From Rhizobium halophilum (GTDB taxonomy: Bacteria; Pseudomonadota; Alphaproteobacteria; Rhizobiales; Rhizobiaceae), in NCBI RefSeq assembly GCF_021648825.1, contig NZ_JAKJHS010000005.1, positions 62,001 through 126,000 of the forward strand: a stretch of DNA of 64,000 nt, given 5' to 3'. Position 1 is the first letter of the stretch, and every line of letters starts with the position of its first letter. Of this stretch, positions 26,678-36,770 are shown in pieces. A program made the translations under genes and the position numbers. The notes under the pieces were generated by a model. That model was not told where the DNA came from. It did no database searches and saw nothing but the letters and a program-made list of their open reading frames with translations.

Positions 26678-27298
26678 ATGGCGTCTGATCAGAAACTAAT
26701 CCTGGCCTCTGGATCGCCGCGACGCCTCGACCTGCTCAATCAGGCGGGCATCGAGCCCAACCGGCTAATGCCGATGGATATCGACGAGACGCCGAAGAAG
26801 TCGGAGCATCCGCGCTCGCTGGCGCGCCGTCTGTCCTCTGAGAAGGCAGAGGCGGCTTATGCGGCCACGAACGGCGATCTCGCGTGGCGCCACAGCTATA
26901 TCTTATCCGCCGATACTGTTGTCGCGGTCGGCCGGAGGATCCTTGAAAAGACCGAGTTCACGGAGGAGGCAGCGTCTGCTCTCCACCTTCTCTCCGGCCG
27001 CGGTCACTGGGTCTATACCGGCATCTGTCTGGTGACACCCGGTGGTCAGTTTCGGCAAAAGGTCGTGCAGACCAAGGTAAGATTCAAGCGCCTTTCGGCC
27101 CGGGAGATCGACAATTACATCGCCTGCGGGCAATGGCGTGGCAAGGCCGGGGCTTACGCGATCCAGGGTATCGCCGGCAGCTTCGTTCAGAAGATGGTCG
27201 GCTCCTACACCAATGTTGTGGGCTTGCCGCTCTACGAAACCCTCTCCCTGCTTTCCGGGGAAGGGTTTGATGTTCAGGCGGCGTGGCCGGAGAGTTGA
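26678..27298 (+). CDS. maf: Maf-like nucleoside triphosphate pyrophosphatase
   Basis: A 206-aa Maf-family protein that hydrolyses non-canonical or specific nucleoside triphosphates to monophosphates. Diagnostic stretches are [47 protein letters not shown], and [18 protein letters not shown] followed by [11 protein letters not shown]. It sits between infA and yacG, the usual order. Confidence 0.95.
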   Translation: MASDQKLILASGSPRRLDLLNQAGIEPNRLMPMDIDETPKKSEHPRSLARRLSSEKAEAAYAATNGDLAWRHSYILSADTVVAVGRRILEKTEFTEEAASALHLLSGRGHWVYTGICLVTPGGQFRQKVVQTKVRFKRLSAREIDNYIACGQWRGKAGAYAIQGIAGSFVQKMVGSYTNVVGLPLYETLSLLSGEGFDVQAAWPES

Positions 27299-27300
27299 CC

Positions 27301-27507
27301 ATGTCTTCACCGATCAAGCCGGGCGGCAAGGTAGAGCCGTTACGCAAGGCCCGCCCGTGCCCGGAATGCGGCAAGCCTTCTGAGCGGGAGCATTATCCCT
27401 TCTGCTCCGACCGGTGTCGTACGCTTGACCTCTCCCGCTGGTTAAAGGGCTCCTACGCGATCCCGGTTTCTGATGATCAGTCCAAGGCGGAAGCGGGCGA
27501 CGACTGA
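27301..27507 (+). CDS. yacG: DNA gyrase inhibitor YacG
   Basis: A 68-aa zinc-finger protein: CPECGKPSEREHYPFCSDRC gives the C-x2-C and C-x3-C zinc site, followed by LDLSRWLKGSYAIPV, as in YacG, which binds GyrB and inhibits gyrase. ATG 27301, 2 bases after maf, gives the usual start; GTG 27283 in frame would overlap maf. Confidence 0.93.
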   Translation: MSSPIKPGGKVEPLRKARPCPECGKPSEREHYPFCSDRCRTLDLSRWLKGSYAIPVSDDQSKAEAGDD

Positions 27508-27620
27508 GGTGGCGATTTCGGCCCTCCCGACGGTTGCAGGAATCGCGCGTCGGGCTGCGAAAAAAGTGCCTTGTGCCGCTGGACATGGCCGAACAAGATG
27601 TTATAACCCCGCTCGCTTCC

Positions 27621-27660
27621 GGGGGGATACACCCCCCGCCGGCCTAGGAGCCGGAGGCTT
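27621..27660 (+). terminator. G/C-rich hairpins before tRNA-Phe
   Basis: GGGGGG-ATACA-CCCCCC at 27621-27637 is followed by a second weaker hairpin (GCCGG...CCGG). They lie between yacG and tRNA-Phe and may end the yacG transcript. No T-run follows. Confidence 0.4.
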
Positions 27661-27672
27661 TAGCGCCTCGAT

Positions 27673-27748
27673 GCCCGGATAGCTCAGTTGGTAGAGCAGC
27701 GGATTGAAAATCCGCGTGTCGGTGGTTCAAATCCGCCTCCGGGCACCA
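27673..27748 (+). tRNA. tRNA-Phe (anticodon GAA)
   Basis: The 76 bases fold as a full cloverleaf with encoded CCA: acceptor GCCCGGA/TCCGGGC, D arm GCTC/GAGC, anticodon arm GCGGA-TTGAAAA-TCCGC, T arm GGTGG-TTCAAAT-CCGCC. Anticodon GAA reads phenylalanine. Confidence 0.97.
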
Positions 27749-27888
27749 TTTCTCATCGATCACGTCAGTGTCTGCTGAGGGTAAATCGTCCTTGATGAGT
27801 CCCTTTCGTGCCGCATCTAGGTTCTCATGTTGATCTCGTTGCATCGCGATGTGCTGGTTGGCGACGTTTATCTTCTTGGTCTTTGCCG

Positions 27889-28461
27889 ATGCGGAGAGCG
27901 GCGGTGACACCTGCAGAATGGTTCGAACGGACGGCCGTAGAGGTGGCGCAGGATTTGGTCGGCGCCTCTTTATGTTTCGATAGAATTGGTGGGATGATCG
28001 TCGAGACCGAAGCCTATGAATTGCAGGATCCGGCATCTCACAGCTTCCGCGGCCCCACCGCGCGCAACAGGTCCATGTTCGGGCCCGCTGGAAGAGCTTA
28101 CGTGTATCGATCCTACGGAATCCACTGGTGCCTGAACGTGGTCTGCCGGTCGGGGAGCGCTGTTCTCATCCGCGCCGTTGAGCCCCGATGGGGTATTGAG
28201 AGAATGATGGAGAGGCGTGGCCAGGTGAGCCATCGCCTGCTCTGCGCTGGTCCGGGCCGAGTTTGCCAGGCGCTTGGGGTGTCGGGTGAACACGACGGCC
28301 TTGCTCTGACGGAGCCGCCCTTCCACCTTGTTCTACCGGAGGCAAGGCCCGAGTTGGTGGTGGGCAAGCGCGTCGGCATCACCAGAGCGGCGGAGCTTCC
28401 CTGGCGGTTCGGCTTGATGGGGTCCCCCTACGTCAGTCGCAAGTTTCTACTCGCTCCCTAG
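27889..28461 (+). CDS. DNA-3-methyladenine glycosylase (AAG/Mpg family)
   Basis: A 190-aa protein of the eukaryotic-type AAG/MPG fold, which excises alkylated and deaminated purines in base excision repair. Readable motifs are FERTAVEVAQDLVGASLC, GMIVETEAYELQDPASHSFR with the catalytic Glu, GPTARNRSMFGPAGRAYVYR, YGIHWCLNVVC, then LIRAVEP and LLCAGPGRVCQALGVSGEHD. ATG 27889 fits the family length. It is preceded by tRNA-Phe and followed by a 360-bp gap before the che operon. Confidence 0.93.
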   Translation: MRRAAVTPAEWFERTAVEVAQDLVGASLCFDRIGGMIVETEAYELQDPASHSFRGPTARNRSMFGPAGRAYVYRSYGIHWCLNVVCRSGSAVLIRAVEPRWGIERMMERRGQVSHRLLCAGPGRVCQALGVSGEHDGLALTEPPFHLVLPEARPELVVGKRVGITRAAELPWRFGLMGSPYVSRKFLLAP

Positions 28462-28824
28462 AGATGTCTTGGCATCCAGTACAGGACCGACCTGCTCGCG
28501 GCTTGATGTGCGCCATGGTGGCACAGCGAATTTGCTGCTGTTGCAGGAAGCCTTAACCTTCGGGCAAGGAATTAACCATACATATGAGCGACACGGCAAA
28601 TTGGGGGAGCACTCTTCCCCAGCAGGCATGAGGCCGCCACTGCCGTACCGGTTTCGATCCGGTATCCGCTCACGATCACATCCGAAACGACTGCGGCAAC
28701 GACGTCGCCCATGCCTGATGCGCCTCGCGCAGTCTTGGCGGCACCCATCTGCAGTGGAGCGGAGTGAACATGAGCCTTTCGCTTGCGGTCCTAGCGGGAC
28801 CGATCCTTTTGTTGGGGACGCATT
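28462..28824. other. Promoter region of the chemotaxis operon
   Basis: About 360 bp with no gene before icpA. An AT-richer patch with TTAACC motifs lies near 28550-28580 (CTTAACCTTCGGG, ATTAACCATAC). It probably holds the che operon promoter, but no element can be fixed. Confidence 0.4.
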
Positions 28825-30447
28825 GTGGGGCAGAGTTCGCCATCCGAACAGGCGCGAAGAGCCCAGGCGGGGAGCCTGGGTGAGAGGCTGGCATTCGCCG
28901 GTCTGGACGCCCGGACCTGCGACCTCCTGCGTCGTCACAGGCCACAGCTTGACCAGCACTGCAAGGCCGGCCTTCGCGATCTCTTTCACCGACTTCAAAC
29001 GTCTCCCGAAGCCGCCGGTCAATTCACGAGCGAACATCAGATAGAACGCCTGCACGACCTGCAGGCGACCCACTGGGGCGTTCTCACCGACGCCCGTTTC
29101 GACGCTCTCTATGCGGAGCGGGTTAAGGTTCTTTCGGATAGCCAAAGCCGCATGGGGCTTGCCCCGCGATGGCACGTTGCCGGCCACGCGGTGGTTCTGG
29201 AGCATCTTCTCTCGGGTGTCCTTGCCGAAGAGGTTGGACGACAGTTTCTTCCGGCGGCGCGCCGACGCAGGCAGGAACTCGCAGATCTCATGGGCGCATT
29301 GGTCCAACTGGTTATGGTGGACGTGGAGATTGCCGTCTCCCTGCGGTTCAACGAGCTTCGCCAGAAACATAACCACGATCTTACCCAGCAGCGGCAGGAC
29401 CATCAGGCGGAGGTTGCCGCCCTTTTTTCGGATGTCTTGCGCTCACTTGCAGAACGCGATTTTACCATCTCGCTTCCCCTGGACGTGCCGGAGCCTTACC
29501 GCGAACTGGTGGATCTGCTCAATCAGGCGATCGACGTGAGCCGGGCGTCGCTCCAGACGACCGCGGCGAAGGGCGAAGAGGCGGGCGGGGCTGCGAGCGG
29601 GCTTGCGCTGGAGGCCCGCGAGCTTGCAGAGAAATCCTCCGGACATTCGCAGCGGTTGTGCGAAGCTTCTGCGCAGCTCGCCGCAATCACTCAAGCCGTG
29701 CATGCCTGTGCAGCAGGAACAACGGCCGCACAGCAAGCCGCTGCAGAAACGCGCCAGTCGGTGGAGGAAAGCGGCCAGATCGTCGGCCGCGCCATCAGCG
29801 CAATGGCAGACATTGAAGCGTCCGCCGAAAAGATCGGTGAGATTATTGGTGTTATCGACGAGATTGCCTTCCAGACCAATCTTCTGGCGCTGAATGCCGG
29901 CATCGAGGCGGCGAGGGCAGGGGATTCAGGTCGTGGGTTCGCCGTTGTTGCGCAGGAAGTTCGCGCACTTGCCCAGCGCTCAGCGGATGCCGCGCACGAG
30001 ATCAAGGCGCTCGTGAATGGGACAAAGACGCAGGTCGATGCCGGTGTACAGATGGTTCATCGGACCCAGGACGCCATCAGTGGGATCGTCCGCCAGGTCA
30101 CCGACATCGACAGCTCCATCGCCGGCATTGCGATGCAGGCAGGGCAGCAAGCAGATGCGCTTTCCGGGGTGACGAAGGAGGTTGCCGCCCTCGGTACCGA
30201 GGTTGCCTCCACCGCCGGTCGCGCGGAGCACGTCGCAGCGCGTGCCGATGACCTGCACACCGTTATCCTCGAACTCGGCCGAACGGTGCGCGAGTTTCGG
30301 ATCGAGCGGCAGGCTAGGTACCATTCGGATGTGGCTTCGCCGGTAGCGAACCCCCAGCCAAGGATGGAACTGGTCGCAAACGGTCCTGCGGCCGATTTTC
30401 ATGATGACGCAGATTTTCTGTTTCACAAAGCGCAAGGAATGATCTGA
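28825..30447 (+). CDS. icpA: Soluble globin-like methyl-accepting chemotaxis protein
   Basis: A 540-aa cytoplasmic receptor with no membrane helix. Residues about 20-175 resemble a protoglobin/globin-coupled sensor domain ([16 protein letters not shown] [31 protein letters not shown]). A coiled linker follows, then the conserved signalling hairpin ([20 protein letters not shown], then [20 protein letters not shown]). The proximal-His position before RMGL reads Gln107, so haem binding looks unlikely. The C-terminus has no CheR-docking pentapeptide. GTG 28825 is the start. It is the first gene of the che operon; the IcpA of Rhizobium has the same place and build. The 1-base overlap with cheS suggests coupling. 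Confidence 0.85.
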   Translation: MGQSSPSEQARRAQAGSLGERLAFAGLDARTCDLLRRHRPQLDQHCKAGLRDLFHRLQTSPEAAGQFTSEHQIERLHDLQATHWGVLTDARFDALYAERVKVLSDSQSRMGLAPRWHVAGHAVVLEHLLSGVLAEEVGRQFLPAARRRRQELADLMGALVQLVMVDVEIAVSLRFNELRQKHNHDLTQQRQDHQAEVAALFSDVLRSLAERDFTISLPLDVPEPYRELVDLLNQAIDVSRASLQTTAAKGEEAGGAASGLALEARELAEKSSGHSQRLCEASAQLAAITQAVHACAAGTTAAQQAAAETRQSVEESGQIVGRAISAMADIEASAEKIGEIIGVIDEIAFQTNLLALNAGIEAARAGDSGRGFAVVAQEVRALAQRSADAAHEIKALVNGTKTQVDAGVQMVHRTQDAISGIVRQVTDIDSSIAGIAMQAGQQADALSGVTKEVAALGTEVASTAGRAEHVAARADDLHTVILELGRTVREFRIERQARYHSDVASPVANPQPRMELVANGPAADFHDDADFLFHKAQGMI

Positions 30448-30740
30448 TGGCTGCCAAGAAGGCCGCGAGTGGGACCCTTAAACTCTCTCCGACCATGGAC
30501 CTGAACGAGGCGAGCGCCCTGCATGCCAAGCTGCTGTCCATGCGCGGCGGCAATATCGTCATCGACGCCTCGCAGGTCGAGCGGCTCGGTGTTCAGTGCG
30601 CACAGGTGCTCGTGGCCGGAGCCCGTGCCTGGCAGGCCGACAAGAAGTCATACGTCGTGAAGCAAGCCTCCGACGCTTTTGCAAAGACAATGCAACTCAT
30701 CGGTATCGACGCCGAGCACCTGGTTGCCAAGGAGATCTAA
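30447..30740 (+). CDS. cheS: STAS-domain chemotaxis protein CheS
   Basis: A 97-aa single-domain STAS protein (LSPTMDLNEASALHAKLLS, then NIVIDASQVERLGVQCAQVL). In Sinorhizobium the gene at this place encodes CheS, which binds CheA and speeds removal of phosphate from CheY1. Position, length and fold agree. It overlaps icpA and lies 4 bases before cheY1. Confidence 0.85.
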   Translation: MAAKKAASGTLKLSPTMDLNEASALHAKLLSMRGGNIVIDASQVERLGVQCAQVLVAGARAWQADKKSYVVKQASDAFAKTMQLIGIDAEHLVAKEI

Positions 30741-30744
30741 GGGA

Positions 30745-31110
30745 ATGAAGAAGAAAGTGCTGACCGTGGATGACTCGCGGACGATCCGGAACATGCTTCT
30801 GGTGACCCTCAACAACGCCGGGTTCGAGACGTTCCAGGCCGAAGATGGTGTTGAAGGGCTGGAAGTTCTGGAAGGGGCCAATCCCGACGTCATCGTCACC
30901 GACATCAACATGCCCCGCCTAGACGGCTTTGGCTTCATCGAGGGCGTTCGCCGCAACGAGAAGTACCGTGCGGTGCCGATCCTGGTGCTCACCACAGAAA
31001 GCGATGCCGAGAAGAAGAACCGCGCGCGCCAGGCCGGTGCGACGGGCTGGATTGTCAAGCCTTTCGATCCCGCCAAGCTGATTGACGCGATCGAACGCGT
31101 GACCGCCTGA
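30745..31110 (+). CDS. cheY1: Chemotaxis response regulator CheY1
   Basis: A 121-aa single receiver domain: VLTVDDSRTIRNML with the acidic pair, phosphoacceptor Asp53 in IVTDINMPRLDG, then LVLTTESDAEKKNRARQAGA and WIVKPFDP with the conserved Lys. In rhizobia CheY1 acts mainly as a phosphate sink from CheA while CheY2 controls motor speed. ATG 30745 follows AGGAGATCTAAGGGA. Confidence 0.93.
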   Translation: MKKKVLTVDDSRTIRNMLLVTLNNAGFETFQAEDGVEGLEVLEGANPDVIVTDINMPRLDGFGFIEGVRRNEKYRAVPILVLTTESDAEKKNRARQAGATGWIVKPFDPAKLIDAIERVTA

Positions 31111-31139
31111 AACAAACAGCCTGATCAGGAAGCCTTCCG

Positions 31140-33386
31140 ATGGACATGAACGAAATCAAAGAGATCTTCTTCCAGGAGTGCGAGGAGCAACTCGCCGAAC
31201 TGGAGTCGGGGCTTCTCAAGCTGAATGACGGAGATCGCGATCCCGAGACGGTAAATGCCGTCTTCCGCGCCGTTCATTCCATCAAAGGTGGAGCGGGAGC
31301 ATTCGGTCTCGATGATCTGGTCGCCTTCGCACACGTTTTTGAAACGACGCTCGACTGCGTCCGCTCGAACAAGCTGGAGCCGAACCAGGACGTCCTCAAG
31401 GTGATGTTGAAGTCCGCGGACGTTCTGGCGGATCTCACCAACGCCGCACGCGATGGCGGCTATGTTGATGAGTCTCGCAGCCGCGCATTGGTTAAGGAAC
31501 TAGAGGCGCTGGCCAATGGTGAAGTGCCGGTGGCCTCCGCCGAGGCGCCGAAAGCTCAGCCGAAGCCTGCTGTAGCCGCCCCCACCGACGACAGCGGCTT
31601 TCAGCCCATTCCCTTCAACTTCGACGGCTTCGACGAAGACGAAACACCAGCGGACGCAGGGCAAGTCTACGAGATCAGCTTCAAGCCGCGTCGCGACCTT
31701 TACAGCAAGGGGAACGAGGCAGCCCTACTTCTGCGCGATCTGTCCCGCATCGGCGAGATGAGCATCAACTGTGATCTCGAGAGCCTTCCTGATCTCGACA
31801 AGCTGGATCCGGAGGAATCCTACGTCAGCTGGATGATCTCGCTGAGAACCACGAGGTCGGAAGACGAGATCCGCGCCGTCTTCGAATTCGCAGAATGGGA
31901 TTGCGACCTTGAGGTCAGGGCCGCCGAAGCGTCACCGTCGGGCGAGGAACTACCGATGGTGCCCGTTCCCTTCGACCTCTCAATCCTGAATGATGACGCT
32001 TCCGCCGAAGCCCCTGCACCATCACCGACCCGGGATGCGGCAGAGACTCCCGCTGCTGCGGCAGAGACCGCAACGGAGGCCTCCAAGATGGCGGCTGCTG
32101 CCGCCCGGGTTGAGAGAAAGGAATCGGCCGCTGCGACCGCCGCGGCCGCCGCCGCCAGCAATACCGCCGCCGCTGCAGCCGGTCAGACGATCCGTGTCGA
32201 TCTCGACCGAGTAGACCGGCTGATCAATCTCGTCGGCGAGCTTGTGATCAACCAGGCAATGCTCTCACAGAGTGTCATCGAGAACGACACCACCGGCACC
32301 TCCTCAATCAACATGGGCTTGGAAGAGCTGCAGCAGCTAACGCGTGAAATCCAGGACTCGGTCATGGCCATCCGCGCGCAGCCGGTGAAGCCGGTCTTCC
32401 AGCGCATGTCGCGAATCGTGAGAGAGGTCGCCGACATGGTCGGCAAGTCGATACGGCTCGTCACGGAGGGCGAAAACACCGAAGTCGACAAGACCGTCAT
32501 CGACAAACTGGCTGAACCGTTGACGCACATGATCCGCAATGCTGTCGACCATGGTATCGAAACGCCGGAGAAACGCGAGGCGGCAGGCAAGGATCCGGAA
32601 GGTACGATCAAGCTCACCGCAAAGCACCGTTCGGGCCGTATCGTCATCGAGCTGGTTGATGACGGAGCCGGGATCAACCGTGAGCGGGTTCGCCAGAAGG
32701 CGATTGATAACGACCTGATCGCGGCAGACGCAAACCTGACAGATGAGGAAATCGACAACCTCATCTTCGCTCCCGGCTTTTCCACCGCCGACAAGATCTC
32801 CGACATCTCCGGCCGAGGAGTCGGTATGGACGTGGTGAAACGCTCGATCCAGGCGCTCGGCGGGCGCATCTCGATCTCGTCCCGCCCGGGCCAAGGCTCA
32901 ACCTTCACAATGAGCTTGCCGCTTACGCTTGCTGTTCTTGACGGCATGGTGGTTACAGTGGCCGGGCAGACGCTTGTCGTCCCGTTGACCGCCATCGTTG
33001 AAACCTTGCAGCCGGAAGCGGCTGCGGTTCACTCTTTCGGCGCTAACCAGCGTTTGATCTCCATCCGCAACTCCTTCTGCCCCTTGGTCGATGTGGGTCG
33101 CATCCTGAACTTCCGCTCGACACAGGCAAACCCTGTAGAAGGCGTTGCTCTGCTGGTGGAATCGGAAGGCGGCGGACAGCGTGCCTTGATGGTCGACGCG
33201 ATTCAGGGTCAGCGCCAGGTTGTGATCAAGTCGCTCGAAGCCAATTACACGCACGTGCCGGGCATCGCCGCGGCTACCATCCTTGGTGATGGCCGCGTCG
33301 CCCTCATTCTGGACGTCGATGCCGTCGTCGCTGCGTCGCGCGGCCAGTCTCTCAAACCGGAAATGTCACTAGCTGCCACGGGTTAA
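31140..33386 (+). CDS. cheA: Chemotaxis histidine kinase CheA
   Basis: A 748-aa CheA with all five domains. P1 carries the phosphoryl His46 in VFRAVHSIKGGAGAFG. P2 spans about 150-260, followed by an Ala-rich linker (residues about 285-345). P3 dimerises, then the ATP-binding P4 has IRNAVDHGIETPEKRE, DDGAGINRERV and GRGVGMDVVKRSI. P5 at the C-terminus is CheW-like. It phosphorylates CheY1, CheY2 and CheB in response to receptors. It starts 30 bases after cheY1 in the operon. Confidence 0.97.
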   Translation: MDMNEIKEIFFQECEEQLAELESGLLKLNDGDRDPETVNAVFRAVHSIKGGAGAFGLDDLVAFAHVFETTLDCVRSNKLEPNQDVLKVMLKSADVLADLTNAARDGGYVDESRSRALVKELEALANGEVPVASAEAPKAQPKPAVAAPTDDSGFQPIPFNFDGFDEDETPADAGQVYEISFKPRRDLYSKGNEAALLLRDLSRIGEMSINCDLESLPDLDKLDPEESYVSWMISLRTTRSEDEIRAVFEFAEWDCDLEVRAAEASPSGEELPMVPVPFDLSILNDDASAEAPAPSPTRDAAETPAAAAETATEASKMAAAAARVERKESAAATAAAAAASNTAAAAAGQTIRVDLDRVDRLINLVGELVINQAMLSQSVIENDTTGTSSINMGLEELQQLTREIQDSVMAIRAQPVKPVFQRMSRIVREVADMVGKSIRLVTEGENTEVDKTVIDKLAEPLTHMIRNAVDHGIETPEKREAAGKDPEGTIKLTAKHRSGRIVIELVDDGAGINRERVRQKAIDNDLIAADANLTDEEIDNLIFAPGFSTADKISDISGRGVGMDVVKRSIQALGGRISISSRPGQGSTFTMSLPLTLAVLDGMVVTVAGQTLVVPLTAIVETLQPEAAAVHSFGANQRLISIRNSFCPLVDVGRILNFRSTQANPVEGVALLVESEGGGQRALMVDAIQGQRQVVIKSLEANYTHVPGIAAATILGDGRVALILDVDAVVAASRGQSLKPEMSLAATG

Positions 33387-33390
33387 AAGT

Positions 33391-33858
33391 ATGTCGTATG
33401 CGGTGAAGTCTGTCTCGCAGGGGGATCGTGAACTGATCGCTTTTCGGATCGGCGATCAGGAGTTCTGCGTCAACATCATGTCGGTGCGAGAGATCCGCGG
33501 GTGGACGCCGGCGACACCGCTGCCGCATGCCCCCGCCTATGTGCTGGGTGTCATCAATCTGCGCGGAGCGGTCCTGCCGATCATCGACTTGTCGGCGCGG
33601 CTTGGAATGAAGGCTTCGGAGCCCACTGCGCGTCACGTCATCATTGTTGCGCAGGTGAAGAGCCGCGTCGTGGGACTTCTGGTAGAGGCCGTTTCCGATA
33701 TCCTTACGATTACAGACGATAATATCCAGCCTGTGCCGGAAGTTTCTTCCGACCTGGAGAAGCAATACGCCTGGGGGATACTGGCGATCGACAAGCGGAT
33801 GATCTGCATGATCGAGCTAGGATCTCTCTTCCCGGAAACCGAAAGTGAAGCCGCATGA
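33391..33858 (+). CDS. cheW: Chemotaxis coupling protein CheW
   Basis: A 155-aa CheW-domain protein (ELIAFRIGDQEFCVNIMSV, then REIRGWTPATPLPHAPAYVL with GVINLRGAVLPIIDLSARLG) linking receptors to CheA. Length and motifs are standard. It starts 5 bases after cheA and overlaps cheR by 4 bases, so expression is coupled. Confidence 0.96.
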   Translation: MSYAVKSVSQGDRELIAFRIGDQEFCVNIMSVREIRGWTPATPLPHAPAYVLGVINLRGAVLPIIDLSARLGMKASEPTARHVIIVAQVKSRVVGLLVEAVSDILTITDDNIQPVPEVSSDLEKQYAWGILAIDKRMICMIELGSLFPETESEAA

Positions 33859-34763
33859 CGCCCATGGGCGCGATCGATACCCGGCAGTCGCCGGATGAAG
33901 TAATGGCCAGCGGAGAATATCCGCTGACCCGGCGCGATTTGTCCGAAATTGCGGCGATGATCTATTCGGATGCCGGCATCTATCTCAACGATTCAAAGGC
34001 TTCGCTGGTCTACTCCCGGCTTTCCAAACACATCCGGAACCTCGGGCTAAAGGGATTTCGCGAGTATTGCGCACTGGTCGCTTCCCCGGAAGGGGCTGCC
34101 GCGCGGCGGGAGATGCTTTCTCACCTGACAACGAATTTCACCCGCTTCTTCCGGGAGAACCATCACTTCGAGCATCTCCGCGATGAGGTGCTGCCGGGGC
34201 TAATTGCCCGTGCCAAGAACGGTGGCCGCGTCCGCATCTGGTCGGCTGCCTGTTCCGACGGCCAGGAGCCTTATTCGATTGCGCTCACTGTGTTGTCGTC
34301 ACTGCCCAATGCGGCCGACTACGACTTCAAGATCCTGGCGACGGATATCGATCCGAAGATACTGGCACTCGCGCGTGCTGGCACCTACGACGAAGCCGCA
34401 CTGGAGACGGTGACGCCAGCGATGCGCAAGCAGTTCTTTCGCGAGGTCGATTCAGGCGGTCGTCGCAAGTTTCAGGTGGAGGAGCGCGTCAAGAAGCTGA
34501 TCACCTTCAATGAACTAAACCTGATGGCGCAGTGGCCATTCAAGGGGCAGTTCGACGTGATTTTCTGCCGCAACGTTGTGATCTACTTCGATGAACCGAC
34601 GCAGGTGAAGATCTGGTCGCGCTTCGCCTCGCTCTTGCCGGAGGGTGGACATCTCTACATAGGCCATTCGGAGCGTGTTTCGGGCGATCCGAAGAACGTC
34701 TTCGACAACATTGGCATTACGACCTACCGGTACACGGGCAGGAACGCCGGGAGGCGCGGATGA
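33855..34763 (+). CDS. cheR: Chemotaxis protein methyltransferase CheR
   Basis: A 302-aa SAM-dependent methyltransferase of receptor glutamates. It has the N-terminal helical domain, [20 protein letters not shown], the SAM-binding motif [34 protein letters not shown], and [20 protein letters not shown]. It overlaps cheW and cheB by 4 bases each, so all three are coupled. Confidence 0.97.
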   Translation: MTPMGAIDTRQSPDEVMASGEYPLTRRDLSEIAAMIYSDAGIYLNDSKASLVYSRLSKHIRNLGLKGFREYCALVASPEGAAARREMLSHLTTNFTRFFRENHHFEHLRDEVLPGLIARAKNGGRVRIWSAACSDGQEPYSIALTVLSSLPNAADYDFKILATDIDPKILALARAGTYDEAALETVTPAMRKQFFREVDSGGRRKFQVEERVKKLITFNELNLMAQWPFKGQFDVIFCRNVVIYFDEPTQVKIWSRFASLLPEGGHLYIGHSERVSGDPKNVFDNIGITTYRYTGRNAGRRG

Positions 34764-35800
34764 ACGCTCCGGCACGTGTTCTCGTCGTCGACGATTCCCC
34801 CACCATGCGCGGCCTGATCACGGCCGTTCTCAACTCTGACCCCGAAGTAAGCGTTGTTGGCCAGGCCGGCGATGCGCTTCAAGCCCGTGCCGCGATCAAA
34901 GAATTGAACCCGGATGTTGTGACCCTCGACATCGAGATGCCCAACATGAACGGCCTCGAGTTTCTCGAGAAGATCATGCGGTTGCGGCCTATGCCGGTGA
35001 TCATGGTATCGACCATGACGCAGCATGGAGCGAACGCGACGCTCGCAGCGCTCGAGATCGGCGCCTTCGACTGCGTCGGAAAGCCGGTGCCGGGTGATAT
35101 CCGGCCATTTATTGATCTTGCGGAAAAGGTAAAGGCCGCCGCGCGCTCAAGTCGCCGACAAGCCGCAGCGGCATCTGTTCCTGTGGCTGCACCCGCCTCG
35201 GGCTATCGGGTCGGTCGCAAGATCGTTGCAATTGGATCGTCTACAGGTGGCGTCGAAGCGTTGATCACGGTGCTGCAGAAGTTCCCCAAAAACTGTCCGC
35301 CGACTGTCATCACGCAGCACATGCCGCCGACATTTACCAAGAGTTTCGCGGAGAGGCTCAATCGGCTCTGCGCTCCAGTGGTGGAGGAAGCTTACGACGG
35401 CGCCAGGCTGGAGATCGGCAAAATTTATCTTGCTCCCGGCGGCAATCGTCATCTGCAGGTCGTTAATCCTTCAGCCCCTGCCTGCCGCCTGGTCGAGCGC
35501 GATCCTGTCAATGGTCATCGTCCCTCCGTGGATGTCCTGTTCGACTCGGTTGCCGAACTGGCCGGACGCAACGGTGTGGGGGTCATCCTCACGGGTATGG
35601 GGCGCGACGGCGCGTCTGGACTGCTCAAGATGCGCGACGCCGGCGCCCGTACACTCGGGCAGAACGAAAAGACCTGCGTGGTCTACGGCATGCCCCGCGT
35701 CGCTCACGAGATAGGCGCCGTAGAGGCGCAGTTGCCGCTGGATTCCATCGGCGACGAAATCCTCAAACTAACTGCCGCCCGGAAAGAAGGTATAGAATAA
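34760..35800 (+). CDS. cheB: Chemotaxis methylesterase/deamidase CheB
   Basis: A 346-aa CheB. The receiver domain has [14 protein letters not shown] and phosphoacceptor Asp57 in [17 protein letters not shown]. After a linker, the methylesterase domain carries the catalytic Ser in [12 protein letters not shown], His in [11 protein letters not shown] and Asp in [16 protein letters not shown]. It demethylates receptors when phosphorylated by CheA. It is joined directly to cheY2 (stop, then ATG at 35801). Confidence 0.97.
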   Translation: MNAPARVLVVDDSPTMRGLITAVLNSDPEVSVVGQAGDALQARAAIKELNPDVVTLDIEMPNMNGLEFLEKIMRLRPMPVIMVSTMTQHGANATLAALEIGAFDCVGKPVPGDIRPFIDLAEKVKAAARSSRRQAAAASVPVAAPASGYRVGRKIVAIGSSTGGVEALITVLQKFPKNCPPTVITQHMPPTFTKSFAERLNRLCAPVVEEAYDGARLEIGKIYLAPGGNRHLQVVNPSAPACRLVERDPVNGHRPSVDVLFDSVAELAGRNGVGVILTGMGRDGASGLLKMRDAGARTLGQNEKTCVVYGMPRVAHEIGAVEAQLPLDSIGDEILKLTAARKEGIE

Positions 35801-36190
35801 ATGTCTCTCGCTGAAAAAATCAAAGTACTGATCGTCGATGATCAGGTGACGAGCCGGCTGCTGCTCAGCGATGCGCTAACACAGCTCGGCTTCAAGCAGA
35901 TCACTGCTGCCGGCGACGGCGAGCAAGGCATGAAGATCATGAACGAGCAGCCACACCACCTGGTCATCTCCGACTTCAACATGCCGAAGATGGACGGTCT
36001 CGGCCTTCTTCACGCGGTTCGCAGCAACCCTGCGACCAAGAAGGCAGCGTTCATCATCCTGACGGCTCAGGGTGATCGGGCGCTGGTTCAGAAGGCGGCA
36101 CAGCTGGGCGCCAACAACGTGCTCGCAAAGCCATTTACGATCGAAAAGATGAAGGCGGCCATCGAGGCCGTATTCGGAGCTTTGAAATGA
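35801..36190 (+). CDS. cheY2: Chemotaxis response regulator CheY2
   Basis: A 129-aa receiver domain: [14 protein letters not shown], phosphoacceptor Asp58 in [36 protein letters not shown] and [12 protein letters not shown]. In Sinorhizobium CheY2-P acts on the flagellar motor to slow it. It starts right after the cheB stop and overlaps cheD by 4 bases. Confidence 0.94.
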   Translation: MSLAEKIKVLIVDDQVTSRLLLSDALTQLGFKQITAAGDGEQGMKIMNEQPHHLVISDFNMPKMDGLGLLHAVRSNPATKKAAFIILTAQGDRALVQKAAQLGANNVLAKPFTIEKMKAAIEAVFGALK

Positions 36191-36741
36191 ATGATGCCGC
36201 CGCAGCGAAGCGGGTCCACATTATCCAGGGCGAATACAAGGTGGTCACTGACCCCGATGTAGTGCTCTCGACGATCCTGGGATCCTGCGTAGCTGCCTGC
36301 CTCCGTGATCCCGTGGCCGGTGTTGGTGGGATGAACCACTTCCTCCTGCCAGGCTCGGCGGGGGCGATGACATCCGGAGGAGACGCCACCCGCTATGGGG
36401 TGCATCTGATGGAGTTGTTGATCAACGGGTTGTTGAAAAAGGGTGCCCGCCGCGATCGCCTTGAAGCGAAGATCTTCGGCGGTGCCAAGACGATCGCGAG
36501 CTTCTCCAATGTCGGCGAACAGAATGCCGCTTTCGCCACGCAGTTCCTGAGAGATGAAGGCATCCCCATCGTGGGTTCCTCCACGGGAGGTGAGCACGGC
36601 CGAAAGCTGGAGTTCTGGCCGATCAGCGGCCGAGCGCGGCAGTATCCCCTAACGGGTGCGGAGACCCAGAAGACTGTCGCCTTGGAACAACGTCCCGTGG
36701 TTCCTCCCAAGCCGATCGAAACTTCTATCGAGTTCTTTTAA
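36187..36741 (+). CDS. cheD: Chemoreceptor glutamine deamidase CheD
   Basis: A 184-aa Che[21 protein letters not shown] with the catalytic Cys, [15 protein letters not shown] with His, [20 protein letters not shown] and [20 protein letters not shown]. It deamidates receptor glutamines. The C-terminus ends SIEFF, similar to the DFDFF end of CheT. It is the ninth gene of the che operon; its overlap with cheY2 suggests coupled translation. Confidence 0.95.
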   Translation: MNDAAAAKRVHIIQGEYKVVTDPDVVLSTILGSCVAACLRDPVAGVGGMNHFLLPGSAGAMTSGGDATRYGVHLMELLINGLLKKGARRDRLEAKIFGGAKTIASFSNVGEQNAAFATQFLRDEGIPIVGSSTGGEHGRKLEFWPISGRARQYPLTGAETQKTVALEQRPVVPPKPIETSIEFF

Positions 36742-36770
36742 GGAAAGGCGCCTCGGGCGCAAGGAAAGCC

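Noticed and set aside
27644-28036. 130-codon minus-strand frame across tRNA-Phe
   Set aside because: It reads the tRNA antisense, which gives a typical false protein (DLNHRHADFQSAALPTELSG).
28447-29403. 318-codon minus-strand frame
   Set aside because: Mostly antisense to icpA, no recognisable product.
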